Part shown: in pieces, positions 1 through 5,581 of the stretch
How positions within the stretch are numbered: position 1 is the stretch's first letter
How the letters are laid out: each line of letters starts with the position of its first letter
Source of the DNA: Planctomycetales bacterium 4484_123
Lineage (GTDB): Bacteria > Planctomycetota > Phycisphaerae > SM23-33
Length of the DNA stretch: 6,292 nucleotides
Direction of reading: 5' to 3'
NCBI GenBank assembly: GCA_002049885.1
Contig: MVCS01000100.1
Span: 1 to 6,292, forward strand
Notes under the pieces: model-generated
Databases searched by the model: none
What the model saw: only the letters and a program-made list of their open reading frames with translations
What the model was told of the DNA's origin: nothing
Translations under genes and position numbers: made by a program

Positions 1-52
1 ACCAGCGACCGCGGACGCGAGGCCGCGGCGGGCCGGGGGGCCTGCCGCCGGG

Positions 53-799
53 TCACGGCCCAGTGGCGGTCCGTTCCTGCAATAGCCTTTTCATCACCCG
101 GTCGTGGTGGAGCTTCAGGAGCGCATCGGCCGCCCGGGGCCAGAGGGCCGAGAGCAGGCAGAGGAACTTCCCCCCGGGGCTGAACACTATCTCCGGGACG
201 GACCTGCCGACCGTGGCGGCTATCTTTCTGGCGATTACCGCCGGCGGGGTGCGCTTCTCAGGTGCCTTGTAGGTGGAGAAGGAGACGTACGCCCGGCGTG
301 CCTGGACGCGGAACTCCGTGGCGGTCAGGGCCGGGCAGACACAGGTGACGCGGACGTTGTAGGGCTTCATCTCCACTCGCAGGGCGTCGGTCAGTCCGCA
401 GATGGCGAACTTGGTGGCGCAGTAGGCCCCGTGGAAGGGCACGCCGCGCTTGCCGATGACGGACGAGACGTTGAAGATGTGTCCGCGGCGCTCGTCGGTG
501 GTCTCGTGGACGCGGGCGAACAGGCCCGCTCCGGCGTTGTTGACCATGACGTCCACCCGGCCGAACTCTTCCACCGCTCGTGCCACCAGGGCATCGACCT
601 GCTGCTGGACGGACACGTCGGTGACGGCCACGCGGGCCTGGCCGCCGGCCGAGAGGCACTCCCGGGCGACCTGCTCCAGCCGGTCGCGCCGCCGGGCGGC
701 CAGGAGGACGGTGTAGCCGCGTCGGGCCAGTTCCAGGGCGGTCTCGGCGCCGATGCCGCTGGAGGCGCCGGTGACGATGGCTAGGCGTCTTTCGCTCAT
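53..799 (-). CDS. SDR-family NAD(P)-dependent oxidoreductase with an internal in-frame deletion
   Basis: This 248-residue cytoplasmic short-chain dehydrogenase would oxidise or reduce a hydroxyl/keto group with NAD(P). Visible motifs are the Rossmann glycine motif TGASSGIG (10-17), Arg36-Arg37 just after strand 2 (suggests NADP(H)), NNAG (87-90), catalytic Ser113, and YCATK with Tyr126 and Lys130; the Ser-Tyr spacing of 13 is normal. Only 15 residues lie between NNAG and the GHIFNVSS strand, against 42 in the other SDR of this window, so about 27 residues are missing around 101-105 (bases 485-499). That segment normally carries helix E and the catalytic Asn. The frame stays open, so this is either a clean in-frame deletion, probably inactivating, or an assembly error. 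The C-terminal tail (about 205-240) is hydrophobic then basic, as in the 265-275-residue members of the family. The ATG start follows GAGGA by 6 bases. It lies 27 bases after the PLP-enzyme gene, probably in the same transcript. Substrate unknown. Confidence 0.9.
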   Translation of the reverse strand: MSERRLAIVTGASSGIGAETALELARRGYTVLLAARRRDRLEQVARECLSAGGQARVAVTDVSVQQQVDALVARAVEEFGRVDVMVNNAGAGLFARVHETTDERRGHIFNVSSVIGKRGVPFHGAYCATKFAICGLTDALRVEMKPYNVRVTCVCPALTATEFRVQARRAYVSFSTYKAPEKRTPPAVIARKIAATVGRSVPEIVFSPGGKFLCLLSALWPRAADALLKLHHDRVMKRLLQERTATGP

Positions 800-826
800 G
801 GCTGATCCTCGCTGCTTGGGGGAGGC

Positions 827-1903
827 TCAGGACAGCCGGCCTCGGGCGTCGATGGGCATGGTCTGCCAGTTGCCGGCCTCGGTTCGCAGCCAGGCCTGGT
901 CGTAGAGGTTCACGCAGGGGCAGATGTGGTTGGGGATGACGGTCAGCCGCTGGCCGATGGCGGGCTTCAGAGGGCAGGCCGAGACGTCCACCTCGCCGTG
1001 TTCCTCGCTGAGCCGGACGATCCTGGCGGCGGGGTATTCCACCACGTGCCCGAAAGTGCCGCCGCCGTCGCGTGCCGTCTCGCGGGTGAGGGCCTTGGAC
1101 CCGGCGTCGATGACGACCTTGCCCGGCACGGCGTCGGAGACGACGGTGCAGACGACCCTGGCGGCACAGTCTTCCAGCCGGCAGTGGCCGGCGGCGAGGG
1201 TGTTCATGTCGTTGTAGATGTAGGTACCGGGCCTGAGTTCCGTCAGCGGCTCGATGCGGTGGGACTGATACGCCGTCGGGGTCGATCCGCCCGAGACGAT
1301 GGGCGTCTCCAGCCCGGCCTCATTCAGCATGGTGACCGCTCGGGCCAGTTGGCTGCCTATACCCGCCAGGTCTTGCGATTGGGGCGGGCCGGTGATGTGG
1401 CCCGGGAAACACATGATCCCATCGAAGCGGACGCCCTCTGTGCGGGCCACCCGTCGTGCCAGCTCCAGGGCGGCCAGTGGCGACTGTACACCCGTTCGGC
1501 CAAAGCCCACATCCAGCTCCACCAGGATGCCCACGGTGGCGCCCGCTGCGCTCGCCGCCCGGGCCAGGGCATCGACGGCGAAGGCTGAATCGACGGCCAC
1601 GCGGACCGTGTTATCACGGGCCAGGTGGGCGATGCGCCGGCAGCGGGGTTCGTCCACGGCGGGGTATGCGATGAGCAGGTCGTCGCACACGGCCGACATG
1701 ATTTCAGCCTCGCCCACCTTGGCCACCGTCAGGCCCACGGCACCGGCGGAGAGCTGGAGGCGGGCCATGCGTACGGACTTGTGCGTCTTGGTGTGGGGCC
1801 GGACGGCCAAGTCGTGCCGGGCGGCATATTCCGCCAGGCGCATCGCGTTCCGCCGGGCCACCGCCTCGTCGATTACCAGTGCGGGGGTGGGCATCGGCCA
1901 CAT
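827..1903 (-). CDS. D-threonine aldolase / DSD1-like D-serine dehydratase family PLP enzyme
   Basis: This is a 358-residue fold-type III (alanine-racemase-like barrel) PLP enzyme. Family members dehydrate D-serine to pyruvate and ammonia, or cleave D-threonine and similar beta-hydroxy-D-amino acids. The N-terminal motif PTPALVID (5-12) and RPHTKTHK (35-42) are diagnostic; Lys39 is the expected PLP Schiff-base lysine. The barrel follows (LVELDVGFGRTGV, then a GTYIYND segment), and a C-terminal beta domain ends with PNHICPCVNLYD, in which His326 and Cys328 fit the family metal site. From family knowledge, His-x-Cys is the zinc pair of D-serine dehydratases, while characterised D-threonine aldolases have His-x-Asp; this leans towards dehydratase but does not settle the substrate. 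The ATG at 1903 is preferred because GGAG lies 8 bases upstream and the family motif begins at once. A GTG at 2023 would add 40 unrelated residues, and an internal ATG at 1894 is possible. It is the first gene of a probable operon with the SDR downstream. Confidence 0.9.
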   Translation of the reverse strand: MWPMPTPALVIDEAVARRNAMRLAEYAARHDLAVRPHTKTHKSVRMARLQLSAGAVGLTVAKVGEAEIMSAVCDDLLIAYPAVDEPRCRRIAHLARDNTVRVAVDSAFAVDALARAASAAGATVGILVELDVGFGRTGVQSPLAALELARRVARTEGVRFDGIMCFPGHITGPPQSQDLAGIGSQLARAVTMLNEAGLETPIVSGGSTPTAYQSHRIEPLTELRPGTYIYNDMNTLAAGHCRLEDCAARVVCTVVSDAVPGKVVIDAGSKALTRETARDGGGTFGHVVEYPAARIVRLSEEHGEVDVSACPLKPAIGQRLTVIPNHICPCVNLYDQAWLRTEAGNWQTMPIDARGRLS

Positions 1904-1911
1904 GGTTGCTG

Positions 1912-1915
1912 CTCC
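1912..1915 (-). promoter_or_regulatory. Ribosome binding site fixing the start of the PLP enzyme
   Basis: GGAG on the minus strand, 8 bases before the ATG at 1903. It supports this start over the upstream GTG at 2023, which would add an extension with no family match. Confidence 0.6.
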
Positions 1916-2071
1916 AATGCTGCGCGGCACGAGGTCGTTTCCCGGAATGCCCGAAGGCCTGCCGCAGGACGTCTCAGTCGCCTGGCCGGCAGGGCCTCCA
2001 TCCTTTCCGCGCCGCACCTGCACCGGCCAGGGACAGCGCCTGATATGCAGGCTAACCCCTCAGCTGCCGCT

Positions 2072-2099
2072 TTGCCACGGGGAATGGCTGGGCCATAAT
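2072..2099 (+). promoter_or_regulatory. Predicted sigma-70-type promoter for the rightward SDR
   Basis: TTGCCA (2072-2077, 5 of 6 to consensus) is followed after 16 bases by CATAAT (2094-2099, 5 of 6). Transcription would begin near 2106, giving a leader of about 120 bases before the ATG at 2228. Such hexamers are rare in this GC-rich DNA and the orientation and position fit the gene. No transcript data support it. Confidence 0.5.
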
Positions 2100-2192
2100 G
2101 ATCTGCCGTGAGGCCAGCTGTGACGCCTGTGGTGCCGTGCCCCGCCTTTGGGCCGTTGGGGCGGCCGGGGCCCTGGCGTCCAGTCGGGCTTG

Positions 2193-2210
2193 CGCGGACG
2201 CCCGCGGACG
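2193..2210. repeat. Direct repeat CGCGGACG at 10-base pitch
   Basis: CGCGGACG occurs at 2193-2200 and again at 2203-2210, one helical turn apart, just upstream of the SDR ribosome binding site and downstream of its predicted promoter. A third copy lies at 10-17. It could be a binding site for a regulator, but short GC-rich repeats arise easily by chance here. Confidence 0.3.
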
Positions 2211-2227
2211 ATATCGGGAGATGACAA

Positions 2228-2992
2228 ATGAACGAGCTGTTTGACCTGTCGGGTCGGGCCGCCCTGGTAACCGGCGGCTCGCACGGGCTGGGCAAGGAGA
2301 TGGCCTGGGCCCTGGCCGAGGCGGGAAGCGACGTGGTGGTCGGTTCGCGGACGGAGGCCGACATTCGCGCCGCCGCCGAGGAGATAGCCGCCGCCACCGG
2401 GCGGCGCGTCATCCCGGTGGTCTTGGACGTTGCCGAGCGGGACTCGGTGGAATCGGCCGTGACAGGGACGGTGGAGGCCTTCGGCCGGCTTGACATCCTG
2501 GTGAACAATGCGGGCATCAACGTCCGTTCGCCCGTGGAGGAGATAAAGGATGCCGACTGGCATCGCATTCAGCAGGTGAACGTCTCGGGTGTGTTCTACG
2601 GTTGCCGGGCCGCGGTGCCGCACATGCTCCGCGGCGGCTACGGGCGGATAATCAACGTGGGCTCGGCCCTGTCACTGGTGGGGCTTTCCGGGCGGGTGAG
2701 CTACTGTGCCTCCAAGGGGGCGGTGGTGCAGATGACCCGCGCCCTGGCGGTGGAACTGGCCCCCCAGGGGGTGACGGTCAACTGCATTTGTCCAGGCCCC
2801 TTTGCCACGCCCATCAACGTCCCGGTGCTCTCGGACCCCGAGGCCAAGGCCGCCCTGACGGCCCTGGTGCCGATGGGCAGGTGGGGCGAGCTGCACGAAA
2901 TCCGCGCCGCCGCCGTGTTCCTGGCCTCGCCGGGTGCCAGTTTCGTTACCGGCGCGGTGCTGACCGTGGACGGCGGCTGGACGGCGTGGTAG
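2228..2992 (+). CDS. SDR-family oxidoreductase, complete (gluconate 5-dehydrogenase-like)
   Basis: This 254-residue classical short-chain dehydrogenase has normal length and a complete catalytic tetrad. It shows TGGSHGLG (15-22) for the dinucleotide, Ser40-Arg41 after strand 2 (suggests NADP(H)), an LDV strand near 66-68, NNAG (93-96), Asn118 in the QVNVSG helix, Ser146, and YCASK with Tyr159 and Lys163. A CPGPFATPI segment follows the active site, and the C-terminus TGAVLTVDGGWTAW is typical of tetrameric classical SDRs. The opening LFDLSGRAALVTGG is common in gluconate 5-dehydrogenase, 2-deoxygluconate 3-dehydrogenase and glucose 1-dehydrogenase-like proteins, so a sugar or sugar-acid substrate is plausible but unproven. 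The ATG follows GGGAG (2216-2220) by 7 bases; the ATG at 2221 is in another frame. It is transcribed alone, divergent from the PLP-enzyme operon and convergent with the HEAT-repeat gene. It provides the internal comparison that reveals the deletion in the other SDR. Confidence 0.93.
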   Translation: MNELFDLSGRAALVTGGSHGLGKEMAWALAEAGSDVVVGSRTEADIRAAAEEIAAATGRRVIPVVLDVAERDSVESAVTGTVEAFGRLDILVNNAGINVRSPVEEIKDADWHRIQQVNVSGVFYGCRAAVPHMLRGGYGRIINVGSALSLVGLSGRVSYCASKGAVVQMTRALAVELAPQGVTVNCICPGPFATPINVPVLSDPEAKAALTALVPMGRWGELHEIRAAAVFLASPGASFVTGAVLTVDGGWTAW

Positions 2993-3007
2993 CGGCGGAA
3001 GCCATCT

Positions 3008-3025
3008 CGGCCTGCCCTGCGGCCG
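3008..3025. repeat. Small GC hairpin just after the rightward SDR
   Basis: CGGCC (3008-3012) pairs with GGCCG (3021-3025) around an 8-base loop, 16 bases after the SDR stop codon. No T-tract follows, so it is at best a weak part of a termination region. Confidence 0.25.
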
Positions 3026-3036
3026 CGCCGTCCACG

Positions 3037-3071
3037 CTGGCCGGCCTGGAGAGTGAAAGCCGCCCGGCCAG
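3037..3071. terminator. GC-rich inverted repeat between convergent genes
   Basis: CTGGCCGG (3037-3044) is perfectly complementary to CCGGCCAG (3064-3071), with a 19-base loop. It sits centrally in the 108-base gap between the convergent SDR and HEAT-repeat genes, where a bidirectional terminator would be expected. There is no U-tract on either strand, so intrinsic termination is uncertain. Confidence 0.35.
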
Positions 3072-3100
3072 TCGGTGGGCCCGGGGCGTCTGTCGCTGGG

Positions 3101-5350
3101 TCACTTGGCCGAGAGGATCAGGTCCTTGATCTTCTCTGAGGGCAGGTTCAGCGCGCCCAGTGCCTGAGCCGCGCCCTCTCGAAGCTTCAGCGAGCCCTTG
3201 GCCGTGACCATCTCAATAATGGCGTTGATCTGCTTTTCGGTGAGCTGGTTGCCAGAAAGCCGGATGGACTCGCTCAATGAAGCGTATGCAGCCAGGCGGA
3301 TCTCCTCGGGCGCGTCGGCGTCGTCTGCCAGTTCCGCGATAGCCCGCTGTGCCTCGGCCTGGCGGAACTGGGCCAGGGCGCCGGCCGCCGCGATTCGCAC
3401 CGGGTCGCGCTTGTCCTTCAGGGCGGCTATCAGGCTCTTGGTGGCCACCGTGAGGTCATAGACGGGGTTTTTCGTCTGTGCGAGGACCCTCAGGGCGTTG
3501 GCGGCGCGGATGGCCCACTCGGCGCCCTGTTCGGGCGTCAGCGGCGTGGGCCCCGCGGCGTCGGCGTGCATCTTCTTGACCAGTCCGGCCACGGCGTTGG
3601 CATCGACCTTGTCCGCCCGCAGCACGGTGACCAGCGGGTCGGACTTTGCCAGGGCCTTGGCCGCCATGGTCTCGGCTGGCCGGGCCAGCACGACCACCGG
3701 CAGCCGGCGAAAGACGGCCTCGCTCCGCAGCAGTGCCACCGCGGCCTTGTATGACGGGGCGGAGACCTCTGAGGAGACGACGACCAGGTCCAGCCCGCCG
3801 GCCTGGTGGGCGGCTCGCAGCGCAGTGCCGAAATTGGCGTCGTCGAAGACGGCACAGCCCGCGGCCCTCAACAGGTCCTTGACCTTGTTGCGGCGATCGA
3901 GGTCTGGGTCGGCGAGCACGGCCGTGGGCGCGCCGGTCTGACGCAGGGCCTCGACCAGCACCGGAACCACCAGGTGCCAGCCGGTGAAGCGCTTCTGCGG
4001 CCGGGCCAGCGCGAGCGTCTCGGCGGCCATGTACCGCACCAGCCGGGCGGGCGAGCCCAGGGCGGCCACCAGCGGCTGGGCGCCGCCGAGCTCGTCGAAG
4101 CTGGCCACCAGGTTCGCCGTGCCGGAGGTCGTCGCCAGTGCCGAGATGGTGCCGATGCAGACGGCCAGGTCGTTGTCCTTCAGTCCCCGCGCCAAGGCCG
4201 CCTGGAGGTACTTGGGGCTGGAGGCCAGGGCGTAGAAGGCGGCCCCGGGCTCGTCGGCGGGATGCGTGGGGTCCTTCAATTCGCTCTTGCCGGCACTCTT
4301 GCGGCGCTCGTTTTCCTTGCGGAGGTTGTCCTCTTTGCGGAGGTTGGCGGCGATCCAGAGGGGGATGGCCGGGTGGAACTTCTCGTCGTGGATCAGCGCC
4401 CGCCGGGCGGCCCGCATGCAGTAGATCTCGTTGAAGATTGCCCGCGGGGCGACCTTGTAGGTCACTCCCAGGCCGTCCTGCCAGTACCACACGTTGGCGG
4501 TGTCGTAGCGACTGTCGGGTATGAGCGACTCGTGCCGGCGGTAGTATTTCTCGGCCAGTTCGTAGAACAGTTCGGCGACGGGCTTGGTCAGCGCGCTTCG
4601 CCGGGCGCACATGATCAGCGCGCCCTCGGCCACACGGCGGGTCCGCTTGAGGATGTCCTTCCGGAGGGTCAGTTCCTTCAGGTAAGGCGCGGCATGCCAG
4701 TAGCCGATCCTGCCCAGCGTGCGGGCGGTTACCTCACGCACGTATGGGTCCTTGCTGTTGAGGGCCTCGCACAGGGGCCGGACGGCATCCTTGCCCAGTC
4801 GCGGCAGGATGGTGGCGATCCGTTCGCGCAGCTCCGTGGTGGTGTGGGGGTCCTCCAGCTTGGCGATCAGTTGCGGCACGGCGTACTCGCCGGAGTGGGT
4901 CAGGCGCTCTGCGCCGATGAGGAACTCTCGCGGCGTGCCGGCGAGCATCTTGATCCAGCGAGCGATTTCTGCGGGGTCCATGCGGACCAGGCGGGCACCC
5001 TTGGTGATGAGCTCGGAGATCCTGTCCACCGTGGGTGCCAGCCGTTTCATGCCCCGTCCGGCCGCCAGGGTGGCGCCGCTCTTGTCGGTGCGCATGGCCA
5101 GCGTATAGACGTGGCGGGGGTCGGGGTTGGCGTCGATGATGGCCTTGCCGTAGCTCTCGGCCGCCTCGGGCCGGGCGATCAGGATGTAGTGGAGGAAGTT
5201 GCTCCACAACTCGGTGAGCTTCCGGTCCGGCTCGGCGCTGGGGCTCGCCGTCGCGCCGCCGGGGCCCTGGCCCAGCGCCAGGGCCGCCCATATCAACGAC
5301 GCCAACACCGCGCAAAAGGTCCTGCCTGCTGAGGAATCGAAGCTTCGCAT
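3101..5350 (-). CDS. Exported HEAT-repeat protein with an embedded degenerate receiver-like domain
   Basis: A 749-residue protein of unknown function. A Sec-type signal peptide is likely: Arg10, a hydrophobic stretch at 11-26, and a possible cleavage after ALG at 25-27; there is no lipobox Cys. Helical HEAT-type repeats cover about 155-250 (for example AVPQLIAKL, then VRPLCEALNSKDPYVREVTARTL) and about 375-470 (QPLVAALGSPARLVRYMAAE). Between them, about 262-335, is an aromatic-rich block (ANVWYWQDGLG, then APRAIFNEIYCMRAAR), followed by a charged linker (336-365). Residues 475-594 look like a CheY receiver fold lacking the phosphoacceptor Asp. HEAT-type repeats resume at 610-749 (KSLIAALKDKRDPVRIAAAGAL). 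HEAT repeats are protein-binding scaffolds, so a structural or docking role outside the cytoplasm is inferred. The ATG at 5350 is chosen because GGAG lies 5 bases upstream and the signal peptide begins there; the TTG at 5365 would add five residues. It has its own strong promoter and a leader of about 145 bases. Confidence 0.88.
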   Translation of the reverse strand: MRSFDSSAGRTFCAVLASLIWAALALGQGPGGATASPSAEPDRKLTELWSNFLHYILIARPEAAESYGKAIIDANPDPRHVYTLAMRTDKSGATLAAGRGMKRLAPTVDRISELITKGARLVRMDPAEIARWIKMLAGTPREFLIGAERLTHSGEYAVPQLIAKLEDPHTTTELRERIATILPRLGKDAVRPLCEALNSKDPYVREVTARTLGRIGYWHAAPYLKELTLRKDILKRTRRVAEGALIMCARRSALTKPVAELFYELAEKYYRRHESLIPDSRYDTANVWYWQDGLGVTYKVAPRAIFNEIYCMRAARRALIHDEKFHPAIPLWIAANLRKEDNLRKENERRKSAGKSELKDPTHPADEPGAAFYALASSPKYLQAALARGLKDNDLAVCIGTISALATTSGTANLVASFDELGGAQPLVAALGSPARLVRYMAAETLALARPQKRFTGWHLVVPVLVEALRQTGAPTAVLADPDLDRRNKVKDLLRAAGCAVFDDANFGTALRAAHQAGGLDLVVVSSEVSAPSYKAAVALLRSEAVFRRLPVVVLARPAETMAAKALAKSDPLVTVLRADKVDANAVAGLVKKMHADAAGPTPLTPEQGAEWAIRAANALRVLAQTKNPVYDLTVATKSLIAALKDKRDPVRIAAAGALAQFRQAEAQRAIAELADDADAPEEIRLAAYASLSESIRLSGNQLTEKQINAIIEMVTAKGSLKLREGAAQALGALNLPSEKIKDLILSAK
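3569..3928 (-). other. Degenerate receiver-like (pseudo-REC) domain within the HEAT protein
   Basis: Residues 475-594 alternate strand and helix like a response-regulator receiver: PTAVLADPD (strand 1, acidic Asp481 and Asp483), a helix to about 497, CAVFDDA (strand 2), DLVVVSSEV (strand 3), LPVVVLARP (strand 4) and LVTVLRAD (strand 5), then a last helix ending KKM. Ser526 occupies the expected phosphoacceptor Asp position. The strand-4 Thr/Ser is Ala556, and the strand-5 KP motif is absent. Phosphotransfer is therefore unlikely, and the apparent extracytoplasmic location argues the same way. The fold assignment rests on pattern recognition only; another small alpha/beta domain is possible. 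Confidence 0.5.
4317..4346 (-). repeat. Tandem coding repeat NLRKE[D/N] in the HEAT protein
   Basis: The 12-base string TTGCGGAGGTTG (plus strand) occurs at 4317-4328 and 4335-4346, an 18-base period. It encodes two consecutive copies of NLRKED/NLRKEN (residues 336-341 and 342-347) at the start of a charged, probably helical linker. A small in-frame slippage duplication is the simplest explanation. Confidence 0.65.
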
Positions 5351-5496
5351 GATAGCTCCAGACAAACCAGACTTCAGCGGGGCGATCTCCTCGCTGCCCT
5401 GCCAGGCAACTAGTTTCGTACCCTGCGGCCTTTACGACGAAAGATCGATGGCATGACGGTCGTGCAGCTCTGGCCCGTCCAGCCAGGGACGAACAC
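5351..5496 (-). other. Leader of about 145 bases upstream of the HEAT-protein gene
   Basis: If transcription starts near 5496, the HEAT gene has a long 5' untranslated leader. On the minus strand it can form a 6-bp stem TTTCGT/ACGAAA (5437-5442 with 5414-5419, 17-base loop), a 6-bp stem with one G-U pair (5405-5410 with 5393-5398), and a 4-bp stem GCGA/TCGC (5391-5394 with 5382-5385) that shares two bases with the second and so competes with it. A 14-codon open frame starts with ATG at 5454 and stops with TAG at 5410-5412, but has no clear ribosome binding site. I do not recognise a known riboswitch. Confidence 0.45.
5356..5359 (-). promoter_or_regulatory. Ribosome binding site fixing the HEAT-protein start
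   Basis: GGAG on the minus strand, 5 bases before the ATG at 5350. It lies between the ATG and the alternative TTG at 5365, so it decides the start in favour of the ATG and of a signal peptide beginning MRSFDSSAGR. Confidence 0.6.
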
Positions 5497-5523
5497 CCGG
5501 CGATTATAGGACCACGCCGGGTG
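5494..5523. repeat. Inverted repeat framing the -10 box (possible operator)
   Basis: CACCCGGCG (5494-5502) and CGCCGGGTG (5515-5523) are perfect 9-base inverted arms around a 12-base centre that contains the -10 hexamer (5503-5508). In the leftward transcript direction the arms cover most of the promoter spacer and the start-site region, where a dimeric repressor could block polymerase. A smaller dyad, ACCAC/GTGGT (5511-5515 with 5521-5525), overlaps the right arm. As RNA it would not form, since the right arm lies upstream of transcription start. Confidence 0.5.
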
Positions 5524-5530
5524 GTGTCAA
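5503..5530 (-). promoter_or_regulatory. Perfect-consensus sigma-70 promoter for the HEAT-protein gene
   Basis: On the minus strand TTGACA (5530-5525) is followed after 16 bases by TATAAT (5508-5503). Both hexamers match the housekeeping sigma consensus at all six positions, in DNA that is otherwise very GC-rich. Transcription would start near 5496 and run leftward into the HEAT gene. The spacer is one base under the 17-base optimum. It lies just downstream of the hydroxyacid dehydrogenase terminator-like hairpin, so the HEAT gene is probably an independent unit. Confidence 0.8.
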
Positions 5531-5544
5531 CAAAATGCATCGGC

Positions 5545-5581
5545 CGGGCCGGCCCCTCGGGGCGGTCCGCACGCCGGCCCG
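5545..5581 (-). terminator. Terminator-like hairpin after the hydroxyacid dehydrogenase
   Basis: A perfect 9-bp stem, CGGGCCGGC (5545-5553) with GCCGGCCCG (5573-5581), begins directly after the TGA stop codon at 5582-5584. Its loop can form a smaller CCC/GGG hairpin. On the leftward transcript the stem is followed by GCCGATGCATTTTG, so a run of four U begins about ten bases later. The stem is strong but the U-run is short and displaced, so efficiency is uncertain. The -35 box of the next gene begins 14 bases beyond the stem. Confidence 0.5.

Larger units (their letters stand above)
1904..2227. other. Divergent intergenic spacer between the PLP enzyme and the second SDR
   Basis: A 324-base gene-free stretch separates leftward and rightward genes. 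It holds one good rightward promoter (2072-2099), a phased 8-base direct repeat (2193-2210) and the ribosome binding sites of both genes. Open frames across it are GC-rich shadows of neighbouring genes, or the unneeded 40-codon upstream extension of the PLP enzyme. I found no convincing leftward promoter; AT-containing hexamers on the minus strand (such as CATATC near 2042) have no acceptable -35 partner. No riboswitch or tRNA was recognised. Confidence 0.6.

Noticed and set aside
1..52. CCGCGG at 9-14 and 23-28 as a terminator hairpin after the leftward SDR
   Set aside because: The repeats are self-complementary 6-mers in extremely GC-rich sequence and no U-tract follows; chance pairing is as likely.
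104..784. Long plus-strand open frames opposite the leftward SDR
   Set aside because: They are antisense frames kept open by high GC and third-position bias; they show no recognisable domain and lie fully over a clear SDR.
1904..2023. Forty-residue N-terminal extension of the PLP enzyme from a GTG at 2023
   Set aside because: The family motif starts right after the ATG at 1903, which has a GGAG at good spacing; the extension shows no family similarity.
3806..5332. A 508-codon plus-strand open frame opposite the HEAT gene
   Set aside because: It is Gly/Val/Arg-rich with no motif, and lies opposite a gene with a signal peptide, ribosome binding site, promoter and repeats. It is a GC-driven shadow.
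5384..5454. c-di-GMP-I (GEMM) riboswitch in the HEAT-gene leader
   Set aside because: Only a CGTAAAGGCC...GGG stretch resembles the consensus; the GGUAGC/GGGUUACC-type 3' half and the tetraloop-receptor arrangement are not seen. A covariance-model hit would reverse this.
5410..5454. Upstream 14-codon peptide gene in the leader
   Set aside because: The ATG lacks a convincing ribosome binding site, and a frame of this length is expected by chance; kept only as part of the leader description.
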